NCBI RefSeq assembly: GCF_014269205.2
Contig: NZ_JABWRY020000001.1
Span: 3,286,001-3,350,000 of the forward strand
Source: Pseudomonas kermanshahensis
GTDB lineage: Bacteria; Pseudomonadota; Gammaproteobacteria; Pseudomonadales; Pseudomonadaceae
Length of the DNA stretch: 64,000 nucleotides
Reading direction: 5' to 3'
Position 1 is the stretch's first letter. Each line of letters starts with the position of its first letter. The position numbers were made by a program, and so were the translations under genes. Shown here piece by piece: positions 9,704 to 18,732 of this stretch. Under the pieces are notes generated by a model. The model made no database searches. It worked only from the letters and a program-made list of their open reading frames with translations, and was not told the DNA's origin.

Positions 9704-11212
9704 ATGTCAGTATCAACATTGAAAAGCCTGAGCACCTTCACCGCTGTCAGCATCCTGCTCAGCGCCTGCTCGGCCTTCGAACCCAAACCCTTCACCGAGG
9801 ACGAAATGCGCCAGCGGGTGATCGAAGACCAGGCGCGGATGTACAAGGAACAGGAGCCGGTGAACGGGCCGATCACCTTCTACGAAGCCTCGGCACGGGC
9901 GTTGAAGTACAACCTCGACTACCGCCTGAAGCTGCTGGAAAGCGCGCTGGCGTCGGACCTGCGCGATGTCTCCAGCCACGAGATGCTGCCGCGCCTGGTC
10001 GCTTCGGCCGGTTACGCCGGGCGTAACAACGATTCCGGTGGCACATCGATCGGCATCGAGGACCGCCAGGTCAGCTTGCGCCCGTCTACCTCCGAAGAGC
10101 GCTACCGCACCCTTTACAGCCTAGGGCTGTCCTGGAGCCTGCTGGACTTCGGGGTCGCCTACTTCCGCACGCAACAGAAGAATGACCAGATGCTGATGGC
10201 CGAAGAGCGCCGTGAAAAGGTCGCGCAGAATGTGTTGCAGGACGTGCGCAACGCTTACTGGCGCGCACTTGGCGCGCAGCGCCTGCTACCCGAGGTAGAT
10301 GGCCTGCTGATGCGTACTCACCGCGCCCTGACGGCGGCCCGGGAAGCCGAGGGCAAAGGCCTGCTGCCACGCCAGGACATCCTCGCCTACCAGCGCGCCC
10401 TGCTCGATTCGGTGTATATGCTCACCGTTCGCCGCCAGGACCTGGAGTTCGCCCGCGCCGAACTGGCCGCGCTGATGTCGCTGCCGCCCAATACCCGCAT
10501 GGTCCTGGCCGATACCAGCGAACCGCCGCTGCCGCTGCTGAAAAGCAACGTCGAGCAACTGGAGCGCCTTTCACTGGAACGCCGCCCGGAAATCATGGAA
10601 GAGTGGTACCGCAAACGCGTGAGCATGAACGACCTGAAGATCGCCAAGGCCCAGCTGTGGCCTAACGTGAGTTTCAACTATGGCTACGAGTACGACTCCA
10701 ACAAGTACCTGTACAACAGCGACTGGAACCAGACCGGTATCAATGTCTCGATGAACCTGCTGCGCCTGCTGCAGTACCCGGACATCACCGCAGCGGAGAA
10801 AAGCCAGGAAAAAACCGACGACATGCGCCGCACGGCCCTGTCGATGGCGATCCTCACCCAGGTCCGCGTTGGCCTGCTGCGCTACCAGTTGGCGCGCCAG
10901 GAGGTGGAGTTTGCCGACGAAAGCCTGCGGGTGGACCAGAGCCTGCTCAACTACGCCCAGTCGTCGCGCAGTGCCGCGCTGGGCAGCGAACTGGAACTGA
11001 TCCGCGCCGAAGGCCGCCTGCTGCTGTCACGTTACCAGCGCGAAGCGGCCTACTCAGACGCCCAGGCTGCCTGGGGCCGGCTGTACAACTCGATCGGGTT
11101 CCAGGTCATGCCCAAGGAAATTGCCCAGCATGATGTAAAAGCCCTGGCTCGCGAGATCCAGAACACCGTTGAGCAACAGACCCGCGACAACCTGCTGGCC
11201 GCCGGCCAATAA
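9704..11212 (+). CDS. TolC-family outer-membrane efflux lipoprotein
   Basis: Outer-membrane channel of the TolC/OEP family, likely the outer component of the type I secretion system that exports the adhesin. I chose ATG 9704, which has AAGGA six bases upstream and yields a clean lipoprotein signal (MSVSTLKSLSTF... ending L-S-A-C, Cys22). An upstream in-frame ATG at 9662 overlaps the adhesin stop but would bury the signal peptide. The 502-residue length and long amphipathic helical stretches (RDVRNAYWRALGAQ, RSAALGSELELIRAEGRLLL) fit OEP repeats. No inner-membrane ABC or membrane-fusion partner is in the window; these would have to be upstream of the adhesin or elsewhere. Confidence 0.85.
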   Translation: MSVSTLKSLSTFTAVSILLSACSAFEPKPFTEDEMRQRVIEDQARMYKEQEPVNGPITFYEASARALKYNLDYRLKLLESALASDLRDVSSHEMLPRLVASAGYAGRNNDSGGTSIGIEDRQVSLRPSTSEERYRTLYSLGLSWSLLDFGVAYFRTQQKNDQMLMAEERREKVAQNVLQDVRNAYWRALGAQRLLPEVDGLLMRTHRALTAAREAEGKGLLPRQDILAYQRALLDSVYMLTVRRQDLEFARAELAALMSLPPNTRMVLADTSEPPLPLLKSNVEQLERLSLERRPEIMEEWYRKRVSMNDLKIAKAQLWPNVSFNYGYEYDSNKYLYNSDWNQTGINVSMNLLRLLQYPDITAAEKSQEKTDDMRRTALSMAILTQVRVGLLRYQLARQEVEFADESLRVDQSLLNYAQSSRSAALGSELELIRAEGRLLLSRYQREAAYSDAQAAWGRLYNSIGFQVMPKEIAQHDVKALAREIQNTVEQQTRDNLLAAGQ

Positions 11213-11223
11213 GGCCTACATTG

Positions 11224-11257
11224 ATGCAGAAACAGGCAGACTTGCCTGTTTCTGCAT
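11224..11257. terminator. Perfect 15-bp hairpin between convergent genes
   Basis: ATGCAGAAACAGGCA and its exact complement flank a GACT loop just after the TolC-type gene and just before the end of the convergent small gene. There is no long T run on either side, but position and perfect symmetry fit a bidirectional terminator. Confidence 0.7.
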
Positions 11258-11261
11258 GCGC

Positions 11262-11489
11262 TCATCCAATTCCGACGAAGTTAGCGTCATCGTTACCCTG
11301 GAACTCATTGCGGCACGCACATTCGAACTCCGCTTCGGCGCGTGTCGAAAAGCTCAGGCTGAGACGCACCTTTTCTTGCGTATCGTAAAGGTCATAGCCC
11401 TCCCCCAAGGCACTGGGAAAACCAATGCGCCGAGGAAAGATCTCTTTATGGCGAGGTACCGCGGGAACCACAACGAAGCGCATGTGCAT
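11262..11489 (-). CDS. Small conserved-looking hypothetical protein (75 aa)
   Basis: Short gene I cannot assign. It encodes MHMRFVVVPAVPRHKE... with a compact mix of strands and a final Cys pair (FECACRNEF). Support for it being real: ATG 11489 has a GAGAGG ribosome site eight bases upstream, it fills the space between two hairpin-bounded genes, and the protein has globular composition rather than the low-complexity Arg/Pro/Ala look of shadow frames here. It has no signal peptide or membrane segment. Cytoplasmic, function unknown. Confidence 0.55.
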   Translation of the reverse strand: MHMRFVVVPAVPRHKEIFPRRIGFPSALGEGYDLYDTQEKVRLSLSFSTRAEAEFECACRNEFQGNDDANFVGIG

Positions 11490-11727
11490 GATCAGCCCTC
11501 TCCGGCAGTTCTTTAGTATTAGTCTGCATATGGGAAAGACTCAAGCTGGCTCATGCAAAGAATGAGGTTAAACCCAAAAAGCTTAGGATTATTGGAGCCA
11601 TAAATACCGGGCCGGCGGTTGTTCAGGCGTTTTGTCAGAATCCCCAACAATAAATGCACCAGCCAAGATTGCCTCGAAGTCACAACTGAACACAGACCTT
11701 CCTGTGTGTGAACAGAGGTATGCAGTC

Positions 11728-12033
11728 ATGGCGAACAATCAAGACTGGGGTGCAAACCAAGGCGGCAACGCCAATACCGGTGCCGGCGATGCCGGTCAGA
11801 AAGGCGGCCAGGGTACCGGGGGCGACATGCCCGACAAACAGAAAGGCGGCCAGCAACCAGGACAGAAACCTGAAGACAAGATGAACAAGGACTGGGATCG
11901 CTCAACTGACACAGGGCGCCAAGGGGGGCAGCCCGGCACTGACCAAGCCAACCGCCAAGACCCCGCCGACAAGGGCCGTATGGGTGGCCAGGCCGAACAC
12001 GGGGATGCTCAGCAACGGGATGAAGACCGCTGA
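11728..12033 (+). CDS. Gly/Gln/Asp-rich hydrophilic stress-type small protein (101 aa)
   Basis: Very hydrophilic, Gly-, Gln- and Asp-rich protein with no hydrophobic core, probably disordered. Short K-G-G-Q segments recur (QKGGQGTGG, QKGGQQPGQ), loosely like the KGG stress-repeat proteins of enterics, but the match is weak. ATG 11728 is preceded by AGAGG nine bases upstream; a longer in-frame extension to 11632 lacks such a site and has different composition. It stands alone between a convergent terminator and a histidine kinase on the other strand. A role in desiccation or general stress is inference from composition only. Confidence 0.6.
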   Translation: MANNQDWGANQGGNANTGAGDAGQKGGQGTGGDMPDKQKGGQQPGQKPEDKMNKDWDRSTDTGRQGGQPGTDQANRQDPADKGRMGGQAEHGDAQQRDEDR

Positions 12034-12037
12034 TGCC

Positions 12038-12074
12038 TTTGGCCCCGGGGTTGCACTACTGCCCTGGGGCTAAA
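12038..12074 (+). terminator. G-C-rich hairpin between convergent genes
   Basis: Arms at 12038-12050 and 12062-12074 pair over 13 positions in RNA from the plus strand, using two G-U pairs. The right arm overlaps the stop codon of the histidine kinase on the minus strand. No clear T tract. Confidence 0.5.
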
Positions 12075-13620
12075 GTTTGAAACGCACATGGATCGTGCTT
12101 TTTGCTTGCGCACGGTCAACTGTGATCGCCTGGTTGCCATAACCCGAATAGCTTTTGACCAAACGCATACCCAGGCCGGTACCCGTTGGTTTTGGGTAAG
12201 ACTCCGGAAAACCATCGCCTTCGTCGGTTACGGTGATCAGCGCATGATCCCCTTGGCCACTCACGCTGACTTCCACCGTGCCTTTGCCATACTTCAAGGC
12301 GTTGGTGATGAGTTCGGAAATCACCAAACCCAGAGGCGCCATCCGTTCGGCGGGCAAGACGAACGTGTCCGCGTTGAGCAAGATTCTGCGCTCGGCCAAG
12401 GCTTTGCCCAAATCCCCCAATAACGCCGCAAGGTAGTCACAGGCCCGCACGGCTTGGGCCTCAGCGTTCTGATAAAGCCGCTCATGCACGCTGGCGATGG
12501 TCAATACCCGAGTCGCCGCCGTCTCAAGCTGCAGCTTTACCGCTTCATCCTGGGCCATGTTCGCCTGCAGCAACAGCAACGTGTTGACCAGGTGCAGGCT
12601 GTTTTTGACCCGGTGATGGATTTCTTCCAGGTACAGGTCGCTTTTGCTCAGCTTGATGTTCTGCGCGTCGATCAACGACAGCAACTGGGCTTCATGATGA
12701 CGTCGCTCGGTGATGTCGCGTGAAACAGCGATCATCTTTTGAAAGTCCCCTTGCTCGCCAAAAATGGGCGCAACCGTCACGTCCCACCATTTCGGCTCGT
12801 GATGTTGGGTTGGGCAAAAGGCCTCAAACCGGGTCGACTCGCCGCCTGTGACTTTACTGATCGCTTCCAGCACCAGGTTTCGGGATTCGTCAGGCCAGAG
12901 CTGCGACCACGCCACACCGCGAACCTGGGCCAGGTCGCCGATGTGCATCAGGCACATGCCGGCATCGTTCATGAATTCTATGTCGCCGCTCGCGGACAGG
13001 ATCTTCACGCAATCGGGGCTGGCGTTGAGCACGCTCTCCGAATAAGGGTCGGACGAATGCATCTCCGAGCTTGCAGAAATCCGCTCGACCGCCATGGAGA
13101 TGACGTTGGAAATGCCCTCCAGGAACACCAGGTCGCTTTCGATGAAGTCTTCGCCATTGCTGCTGTCGGCTTCGAGCACGCCGAACGGGGCGGATGGCCC
13201 GCGAATGGGGACGTTGATCGCACGCTCGATGCCGTATTTTTTAAGCAGTGAGGGGGTTCTGAAGCGTTGCTCCTGGCCCAGGTGGTTGGACAGCACCGGC
13301 CGGTAGGTGGAAATGGCATAGCCTGCGGGGCTGGCGATGTCCCCGCCCACCGTGGCATGCCCGATGTCAGCTTCATCCCAACCCACACCATGGGACAGCA
13401 AAAACTCGTCGCTGTCCGCTATGGGCGTGAGCACTTTGGCAAATGGCGTCTCCATGCCCTTGGCCACGACATCGCACGCCAGCGTCAGCAGCGCATCCAG
13501 GTTAGACGACTTCAGTGACATGACGCCGTACTCGACGACCAGTTCGTGCTGCCGCCGCAGCCTGGCATGCGACTTCTGCAGCGCGGCGCGAATGGTTTCG
13601 TCGGGAGATTGATGCTGCAT
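12070..13620 (-). CDS. GAF-PAS sensor histidine kinase, HisKA_2 type
   Basis: Cytoplasmic sensor kinase of 516 residues. Order: GAF domain about 20-175, PAS domain about 195-310 with a PAC-like segment before ERRHHEAQ, HisKA_2 dimerisation helix around EEIHHRVKNSLHLV with the probable phospho-His, then a HATPase domain with N box ELITNALKYG, G1 box DEGDGFP and G2 box GTGLGMRL. No membrane segment, so it should sense a soluble or intracellular cue. There is no response regulator beside it, so its partner is unknown. HisKA_2 kinases often act in general-stress or light signalling, but nothing here decides that. Confidence 0.88.
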   Translation of the reverse strand: MQHQSPDETIRAALQKSHARLRRQHELVVEYGVMSLKSSNLDALLTLACDVVAKGMETPFAKVLTPIADSDEFLLSHGVGWDEADIGHATVGGDIASPAGYAISTYRPVLSNHLGQEQRFRTPSLLKKYGIERAINVPIRGPSAPFGVLEADSSNGEDFIESDLVFLEGISNVISMAVERISASSEMHSSDPYSESVLNASPDCVKILSASGDIEFMNDAGMCLMHIGDLAQVRGVAWSQLWPDESRNLVLEAISKVTGGESTRFEAFCPTQHHEPKWWDVTVAPIFGEQGDFQKMIAVSRDITERRHHEAQLLSLIDAQNIKLSKSDLYLEEIHHRVKNSLHLVNTLLLLQANMAQDEAVKLQLETAATRVLTIASVHERLYQNAEAQAVRACDYLAALLGDLGKALAERRILLNADTFVLPAERMAPLGLVISELITNALKYGKGTVEVSVSGQGDHALITVTDEGDGFPESYPKPTGTGLGMRLVKSYSGYGNQAITVDRAQAKSTIHVRFKL

Positions 13621-13775
13621 GGGGACTATTTCCAGAAACGAGATAAAGATGCACGCTGAAGCGCTTTCGCCAGTGCGTCAGCACTGTGGTTTACACCGCG
13701 CATTGCCCTGATGCAACAACGAAATCAGTCTAACCCCGCCGCTCATGCACGCCGAACACATGGCAGTTCATCTGT

Positions 13776-14009
13776 TCAACTCACCAAGATGGCCTGATGG
13801 TGTTCGATAGAGGGTATGGATACCTCCTCTCGCCGGGCGGCAAGCCACGCCCGCATGCGCTCGGTATCGAAAATCTGACCCTCCTCCATCATCACTAGAA
13901 TGAGTGATTGAGACATTCTGTAACACCCGCATTGCGAGCAGCGTCGCTCTTCCCACCCGAGCGGGCATTCGACGGAATCAGCATGTCCAGCGCAAATCAG
14001 ACAACTCAT
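13776..14009 (-). CDS. Small zinc-ribbon-like hypothetical protein (77 aa)
   Basis: Encodes MSCLICAGHADSVEC... followed by RRCSQCGCYR, so two CxxC knuckles 20-odd residues apart, the usual pattern of a small zinc ribbon, then a helical C-terminal part (FDTERMRAWLAARREE). It is the only frame with such structure in this interval. Function unknown. It may bind metal and act in DNA or protein contacts; that is inference from the Cys pattern. Confidence 0.6.
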   Translation of the reverse strand: MSCLICAGHADSVECPLGWEERRCSQCGCYRMSQSLILVMMEEGQIFDTERMRAWLAARREEVSIPSIEHHQAILVS

Positions 14010-14151
14010 GAAGCCCCCTTATGCTCTTTTTGGCGTGGGAAGTTGTTTACAGGTCGACAGGATGGGTCGCATAACGGTTAAGCATGAGATTTTCATGCCA
14101 ACTTTAAATTCCCTTTATGTCATGACCGCGCATCGAGTTGTTCGACTTGTG

Positions 14152-16089
14152 CTAGCCAAGGTTAAGCCGCACCTTGTCGAGCAGATCACCGATCTGGAAC
14201 GGTTTGATCAACAGGTCCATCCCAGTGTCCAGAAACGCCTGCCGATCCAGCGCGGTCTCGGCATAACCGGTCATGAACAAAACCGGCAGCCCTGGGCGGT
14301 AAGTACGCGCCATGTCGGCCAGTTCGCGGCCACTCATGCCCGGCAGCCCGACATCGGTCAGCAACAACTCGATGTCGGCATCTTCGCGCAGGTGGTCCAG
14401 CGCTTGCTCGATGGTTTCGGCCAGGGTGCAGCGATAACCCGCGTCAGCAAGCACTTCTGCCACCGACAGGCGCACAGAGGCCATGTCTTCGACCACCAGC
14501 ACATGCTCGCCAGCGCCGCGCTGGTCCAATTGTGGCACCTGTGCCTCACAGGTGACCTGGTGGCTGCTGGCCGGCAACATCAACGTCACCTCGGTCCCCT
14601 GCCCTAGCACGCTGCAGATCGACACATGCCCACCCGACTGGCGGGCGAAGCCATAGATGGTCGATAGCCCAAGCCCGGTCCCTTGGCCTACCGGCTTGGT
14701 GGTGAAGAACGGGTCGAACACCCGCTCCAGCACCTCCGGTTCGATGCCGCCGCCATCATCGCGCACGCTCACCGCCACATAGGGGCCGTCCTGCAGGTAA
14801 GGGTTGCCATGCGACCAGCTCGCCGCGGTGTTGACCCAGATATGCCCGCCTTTGGCCAGGGCATCGCGGGCGTTGATCACCAGGTTGAGCACCGCACTCT
14901 CTAGCTGGATCGGGTCGACCAGGGCGATGGTCGGCTCGCTGGAAAGCTCTAATACCAGCACGATCCGTTCGCCGATGGTGCGGGTGATCAGCTCTTCCAG
15001 CGAGCGCACGCGCTCGTTGATGTCCACCGGGCGGGTGTCCAGCGGCTGCTGACGGGCAAATGCCAGCAGCCGGTGGGTCAGCGAAGCGGCGCTCATGGCT
15101 GAACTGAGCGCGGCGTCTGCGTAACTCGGGATCTTTTCCAGACGGTTCTGCGCCACCCGTTTGCGGATCAGCTCCAGGCTGGTGATGATGCCGGTCAGCA
15201 GGTTGTTGAAATCGTGGGCGATCCCCCCTGTCAGGCTGCCCAAGGCGTCCATCTTTTGTAACTGCAGCAGTTGCGCCTCGGTCTGCGCCCGCTGGGCCAT
15301 TTCTCGCGCCAGCTGGGTGTTGGCGTCATCCAGGCGTGCCAGGTGCGAGCGTTCGCGGTGGCGGTGTTCGGTGACGTCCTCGACGAACACCAGGCAGAAC
15401 CCTGGCGCTCGGTAGGGCGAAAGCTGCCACTCGGTGTCCCGTGGCTGGCCGTGCACGCTCATGCCCAGCGTGCCACGCCAGCGCTGGCCAGCGGCCAGGT
15501 GCTGGCGCAAGGCGGCGATGGCGGTTTGCTGACCGTCGACAAAGCACTCCTGCAGCGCCTTGGGGTTACGGTTGTCTTGGGTCAGCTGGGCGAATGCATG
15601 GTTGCACTCATGCACCTTGAGCTCGGCATCGAGCACGGCGATGGGTGCTGAGACATTGGTGAAGATTTCCCGAAAGTTGGCCTCGCTTGCGCGCAGCGCC
15701 CGCTCGGTATCGCGCACCCGCATCAAGGTCCGCAGGGTCGCCACCAACACATCCGGGTCCACTGGATGCACCAAGTAAGCGTCGGCACCGGCGTCGAGCC
15801 CGGTAATGATGTCACCGGTCTGGATCGACGCCGCCGACACGTGAATCACCGGCAACAATGCAGTCTCAGGGTCCGCGCGCAGCAACCGGACGATATCGAA
15901 ACCGCTCATGTCCGGCAGGTTGACGTCGAGGATCAGCCCGTCGATCTGCTCGCTGCCGATCATGGCCAGCCCCTCACCACCGGTGCCCGCCTCCAGCACC
16001 TGGTAGCCATGCAGGGCCAGGCGGCGACGCAGCGCATAACGCGTGGCGACGTTGTCGTCGACGATCAGCAGGCGAATGTCAGGGTTCAT
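14152..16089 (-). CDS. Hybrid sensor kinase: REC-PAS-HisKA-HATPase-REC
   Basis: A 645-residue hybrid. N-terminal receiver about 1-120 (LLIVDDN, phospho-Asp in LILDVNLPDMSG), PAS about 135-235, kinase core with the phospho-His in GGIAHDFNNLL, N box NARDAL, G boxes DDGGGIEP and GTGLGLST, then a C-terminal receiver (VLVVED, LLTDVGLPGMSG, conserved Lys in LIKPF). ATG 16089 overlaps the upstream coding sequence by 11 bases; the longer open frame to 16155 is out-of-family sequence. As last gene of the rsb operon it probably receives or relays the stressosome signal. There is no DNA-binding output domain, so a downstream partner is missing from the window. Confidence 0.88.
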   Translation of the reverse strand: MNPDIRLLIVDDNVATRYALRRRLALHGYQVLEAGTGGEGLAMIGSEQIDGLILDVNLPDMSGFDIVRLLRADPETALLPVIHVSAASIQTGDIITGLDAGADAYLVHPVDPDVLVATLRTLMRVRDTERALRASEANFREIFTNVSAPIAVLDAELKVHECNHAFAQLTQDNRNPKALQECFVDGQQTAIAALRQHLAAGQRWRGTLGMSVHGQPRDTEWQLSPYRAPGFCLVFVEDVTEHRHRERSHLARLDDANTQLAREMAQRAQTEAQLLQLQKMDALGSLTGGIAHDFNNLLTGIITSLELIRKRVAQNRLEKIPSYADAALSSAMSAASLTHRLLAFARQQPLDTRPVDINERVRSLEELITRTIGERIVLVLELSSEPTIALVDPIQLESAVLNLVINARDALAKGGHIWVNTAASWSHGNPYLQDGPYVAVSVRDDGGGIEPEVLERVFDPFFTTKPVGQGTGLGLSTIYGFARQSGGHVSICSVLGQGTEVTLMLPASSHQVTCEAQVPQLDQRGAGEHVLVVEDMASVRLSVAEVLADAGYRCTLAETIEQALDHLREDADIELLLTDVGLPGMSGRELADMARTYRPGLPVLFMTGYAETALDRQAFLDTGMDLLIKPFQIGDLLDKVRLNLG

Positions 16090-16948
16090 CAGCGCTCTCC
16101 TGGGCCAGCGCCAGCGGGATGATGACAAAGAACGACGACCCTTCGCCCGGCACACTGTCCACCCCTACTTCACCGCCCAGCAAGGCCGCGAAGCGCTTGC
16201 ACAGTGACAAGCCGAGGCCGGTGCCGCGCAGGCGTTTCTGTAGCGGCGAGTCGATTTGGGCGAAGTCTTCGAACAGCCCGCCCAGCAGTTCAGGTGCGAT
16301 ACCGATGCCTGTGTCGCTGACCGCGAAGCGGATCTGGTCGTTGCCCTGCAAGTGCGCCGACACCCGCACTTCGCCACGGGTGGTGAACTTCAGCGCGTTG
16401 GAGATGAAATTGCGCAGGATCTGCGCCAGCTTCTTGTCATCGGTATACATCTTCGGCAGCCCGTGTGGCTCCTCAAAGATGAGGTCCACCGAACCCATGT
16501 CGACGATCGGGCGGAACATCCCGCGCAAGGCCGTGCCTCCTTTGTAGACCCGCGCCAGTACTACCGAGCCATGTGCATCGGTGTGCACATCGAACACTTG
16601 AGCCAGACGGCTGACAGCCCCCAGGCCGATACCCTGAGTGCCACCTGTGGAGTACCCATCGATCAGGCAGTTGGCCAGGTCGAAGCCGTGCCCGCGGTCC
16701 ACAGTCAGTAACTCGATGCCAGGCTGGCCGCCATGGGCAAGCACGCGCAGGTGCAGCTCGCCGCATGCGGCATGCTTGAGCACATTGCTGGCAAGCTCGG
16801 TGGCGACGAGGGCTGCCCGGCCTGCATCAGCGGCGTCGAAGCCCTGCTGTTCGGCAAGTTTCTGCACCACACGTCGGGCGTGCCCGACCTGGCTGGCATC
16901 GTCGAGGCGCAGCACCTGGGTCAGGCTTGCGCTCAGGCTCATATCCAT
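16079..16948 (-). CDS. Chimeric ATPase: RsbX-side HATPase fused to a kinase ATPase domain
   Basis: 289 residues that look like two proteins joined in frame. Residues 1-135 match the RsbW/T-like HATPase that normally leads an ATP-binding SpoIIE phosphatase (ATELASNVLKHA, GIGLGAVSRL). From about residue 140 the sequence becomes the ATPase half of a histidine kinase (YTDDKKLAQILRNFISNALKF, DTGIGIAPELL, GTGLGLSLCKRFA). The PP2C phosphatase domain, and the sensor and phospho-His part of the kinase, are absent. In related rsb modules these are two separate genes in this position. The start overlaps the rsbT stop by 10 bases, so it is translated in the operon. It may be expressed but can hardly do either original job. 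Confidence 0.75.
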   Translation of the reverse strand: MDMSLSASLTQVLRLDDASQVGHARRVVQKLAEQQGFDAADAGRAALVATELASNVLKHAACGELHLRVLAHGGQPGIELLTVDRGHGFDLANCLIDGYSTGGTQGIGLGAVSRLAQVFDVHTDAHGSVVLARVYKGGTALRGMFRPIVDMGSVDLIFEEPHGLPKMYTDDKKLAQILRNFISNALKFTTRGEVRVSAHLQGNDQIRFAVSDTGIGIAPELLGGLFEDFAQIDSPLQKRLRGTGLGLSLCKRFAALLGGEVGVDSVPGEGSSFFVIIPLALAQESADEP

Positions 16949-17343
16949 CGGGTGATCATTACCCGGGTACCTTGCCCAGGCGCGGTGTCCAGCTCGAATT
17001 CGTCGACCAGGCGTCGTGCACCGGTCAGGCCAAGGCCCAGGCCGCCGCCCGAGGTCCAGCCATCGGTCAGGGCCAGTTTGATGTCGGCAATGCCCGGCCC
17101 TTCGTCACGGAACACCAGGCGTACGCCAACGCGGCCGGCCTCTTCGATGACCTCCCAGTCCATGTCACCGCCCCCGCCGTACACCACCGTGTTGCGGGCC
17201 AGTTCACTGACGGCGGTGACCAGTTTGGTCAAGTCGACCAGGCGCATGCCGCAATCGCTGGCGATTTTTCGCGTCAATTGGCGGGCCAGCACCACGTCCT
17301 GCTCGATGCGTACCGGCTGGCTGCCACGCTCACGAAGGCTCAT
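16939..17343 (-). CDS. rsbT: RsbT-type serine/threonine kinase of the stressosome
   Basis: 134-residue GHKL-fold switch kinase. The N box (SELARNTVVYGGGG), G1 box (DEGPGIAD) and G2 loop (GLGLGLTGARRLVDEF) are all present. In the family, RsbT phosphorylates RsbS and RsbR in the stressosome under stress and, once released, activates a downstream partner. Start ATG 17343 overlaps the rsbS stop in ATGA, so the pair is translationally coupled. Confidence 0.88.
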   Translation of the reverse strand: MSLRERGSQPVRIEQDVVLARQLTRKIASDCGMRLVDLTKLVTAVSELARNTVVYGGGGDMDWEVIEEAGRVGVRLVFRDEGPGIADIKLALTDGWTSGGGLGLGLTGARRLVDEFELDTAPGQGTRVMITRWI

Positions 17344-17702
17344 GAGTGGCCTACCCGCTTGCGCAACAGGTGCATGCCGCGGTCGACATTGAGCGCAGTG
17401 CTGACACCCGGCAGGGTCAGCCCTAACTCCACCAGGGTGATCGCCACCGCTGGCTGCATGCCGACCAGCACGGTCTCGGCATCCATGATGCGCGACAGCC
17501 CCGAGATAGTGGCAATCATGCGGCCGATGAACGAGTCGACCATGTCCAGTGCCGAGATGTCGATCAGCACGCCACGGGCCGAGGTGTGTTCGATGCGATC
17601 GGTCAGGTCGTCCTGCAGGCGCAGCGCCAGTTGGTCATGCATATCGACCTGGATGGTCACCAGCAGGAACTCGCCCATTTGCAAGATGGGGATTCGTTCC
17701 AT
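17340..17702 (-). CDS. rsbS: RsbS-type STAS-domain antagonist
   Basis: 120-residue single STAS domain, MERIPILQMGEFLL... with the phosphorylatable Ser in the conserved context IDISALDMVDSFIGR. In stressosomes RsbS forms the scaffold with RsbR and holds RsbT. It lies four bases after rsbR and overlaps rsbT, giving the canonical rsbR-rsbS-rsbT order. Confidence 0.88.
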   Translation of the reverse strand: MERIPILQMGEFLLVTIQVDMHDQLALRLQDDLTDRIEHTSARGVLIDISALDMVDSFIGRMIATISGLSRIMDAETVLVGMQPAVAITLVELGLTLPGVSTALNVDRGMHLLRKRVGHS

Positions 17703-17706
17703 GGGC

Positions 17707-18558
17707 TCAGCCCCGCTCGCCAGCAGCGGTACCCAGGCGCGCCAGCGCCAGCTTCAAGGCATCGGCGAGGTTGGACTTGGTGGTCAGCGTGCCCAGGTCC
17801 AGGCCCAGGTGCACGATGGTTTGCGCAATTTGCGGGCGCACGCCGCTGATAATGCAGTCGGCGCCCATGAGGCGGATGGCGGTCACGGTCTTGAGCAGGT
17901 GCTGGGCCACCAAGGTATCGACTGTTGGCACGCCCGTGATGTCGATAATGGCGATCTCGGAGCCTGTGTCGACGATGCGTTGCAACAGCGACTCCATCAC
18001 GGTCTGGCTGCGATGGGAGTCCAGGGTGCCAATCAGTGGCAACGCCAGGACGCCTTCCCACAACTTGACCACGGGGGTCGACAGCTCCAGCAGCTCTTCC
18101 TGCTGACGCTTGATCACGGCTTCGCGATTCTTCTGGTAAGTGCGGATGGTGTGCAGGCCGAAGGCATCGAACAGCGACGAAATCTCCCACAGCTGCTCGG
18201 CCAGCAGCGCGGGCTGCTCGCGGTAATGGGTTTGCAGCAAGTTGAACAGCGGGCCCTTCAGCGCAAAGATGAAGAATGCCGTCTGATGGGACTCTTGGCC
18301 CACCTGGGCGCGGCTGGCAGACAGCTTCTCGAGGAAGCGGCGTGTCTCTTCCCAGCCTTCGGCAGCAATGTTGGTGCCGCTTTCATTGCGCAAGCCATCG
18401 ACCACCAACTGGAGGAATTCACGGGTTTCCTGGCGCAGGTCCTGCTCGCGGATATTACGCGTCGCCCCGTTGGCTTCGAGTGAGGCGTGCCACTCACTCA
18501 GCAGCTGCGCCTGATTGCTGCCAATCGCTTCCAACGTACTGTTCTGCAGTGCTGCCAT
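17707..18558 (-). CDS. rsbR: RsbR-type stressosome sensor (RsbRD-like N-terminus plus STAS)
   Basis: 283 residues. Helical N-terminal sensor region about 1-150 of the RsbRD kind (LLSEWHASLEANGA..., LREFLQLVVDGL-like helices) and a C-terminal STAS domain about 160-275. The two Thr positions phosphorylated by RsbT in the family can be seen in DITGVPTVDT and in QIAQTIVHLG. First gene of the operon; GGAG lies about ten bases before ATG 18558. Probable promoter within 18560-18700, where I see an inverted GCCGGT/ACCGGC pair around 18588-18610 but no clear boxes. Confidence 0.85.
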   Translation of the reverse strand: MAALQNSTLEAIGSNQAQLLSEWHASLEANGATRNIREQDLRQETREFLQLVVDGLRNESGTNIAAEGWEETRRFLEKLSASRAQVGQESHQTAFFIFALKGPLFNLLQTHYREQPALLAEQLWEISSLFDAFGLHTIRTYQKNREAVIKRQQEELLELSTPVVKLWEGVLALPLIGTLDSHRSQTVMESLLQRIVDTGSEIAIIDITGVPTVDTLVAQHLLKTVTAIRLMGADCIISGVRPQIAQTIVHLGLDLGTLTTKSNLADALKLALARLGTAAGERG

Positions 18559-18732
18559 GTCGAGTTAGCTCCGTAAAATACGTGGCCGGTGCCCCATAAT
18601 TCGTACCGGCTCCGAGAAGTGACATTTGCCGAGGGAAATAGTTGTGGCGACTGGCAATTAATTGCATTGCGCCATCGCACGTGCCGCTAACTCTAGGCCA
18701 AGCTTGCCTGGCGCGTTGCGAATCGAAGCCGC

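Noticed and set aside
16927..18483. 518-codon plus-strand frame opposite the rsb genes
   Set aside because: Lies across three well-identified minus-strand genes and resembles no protein.
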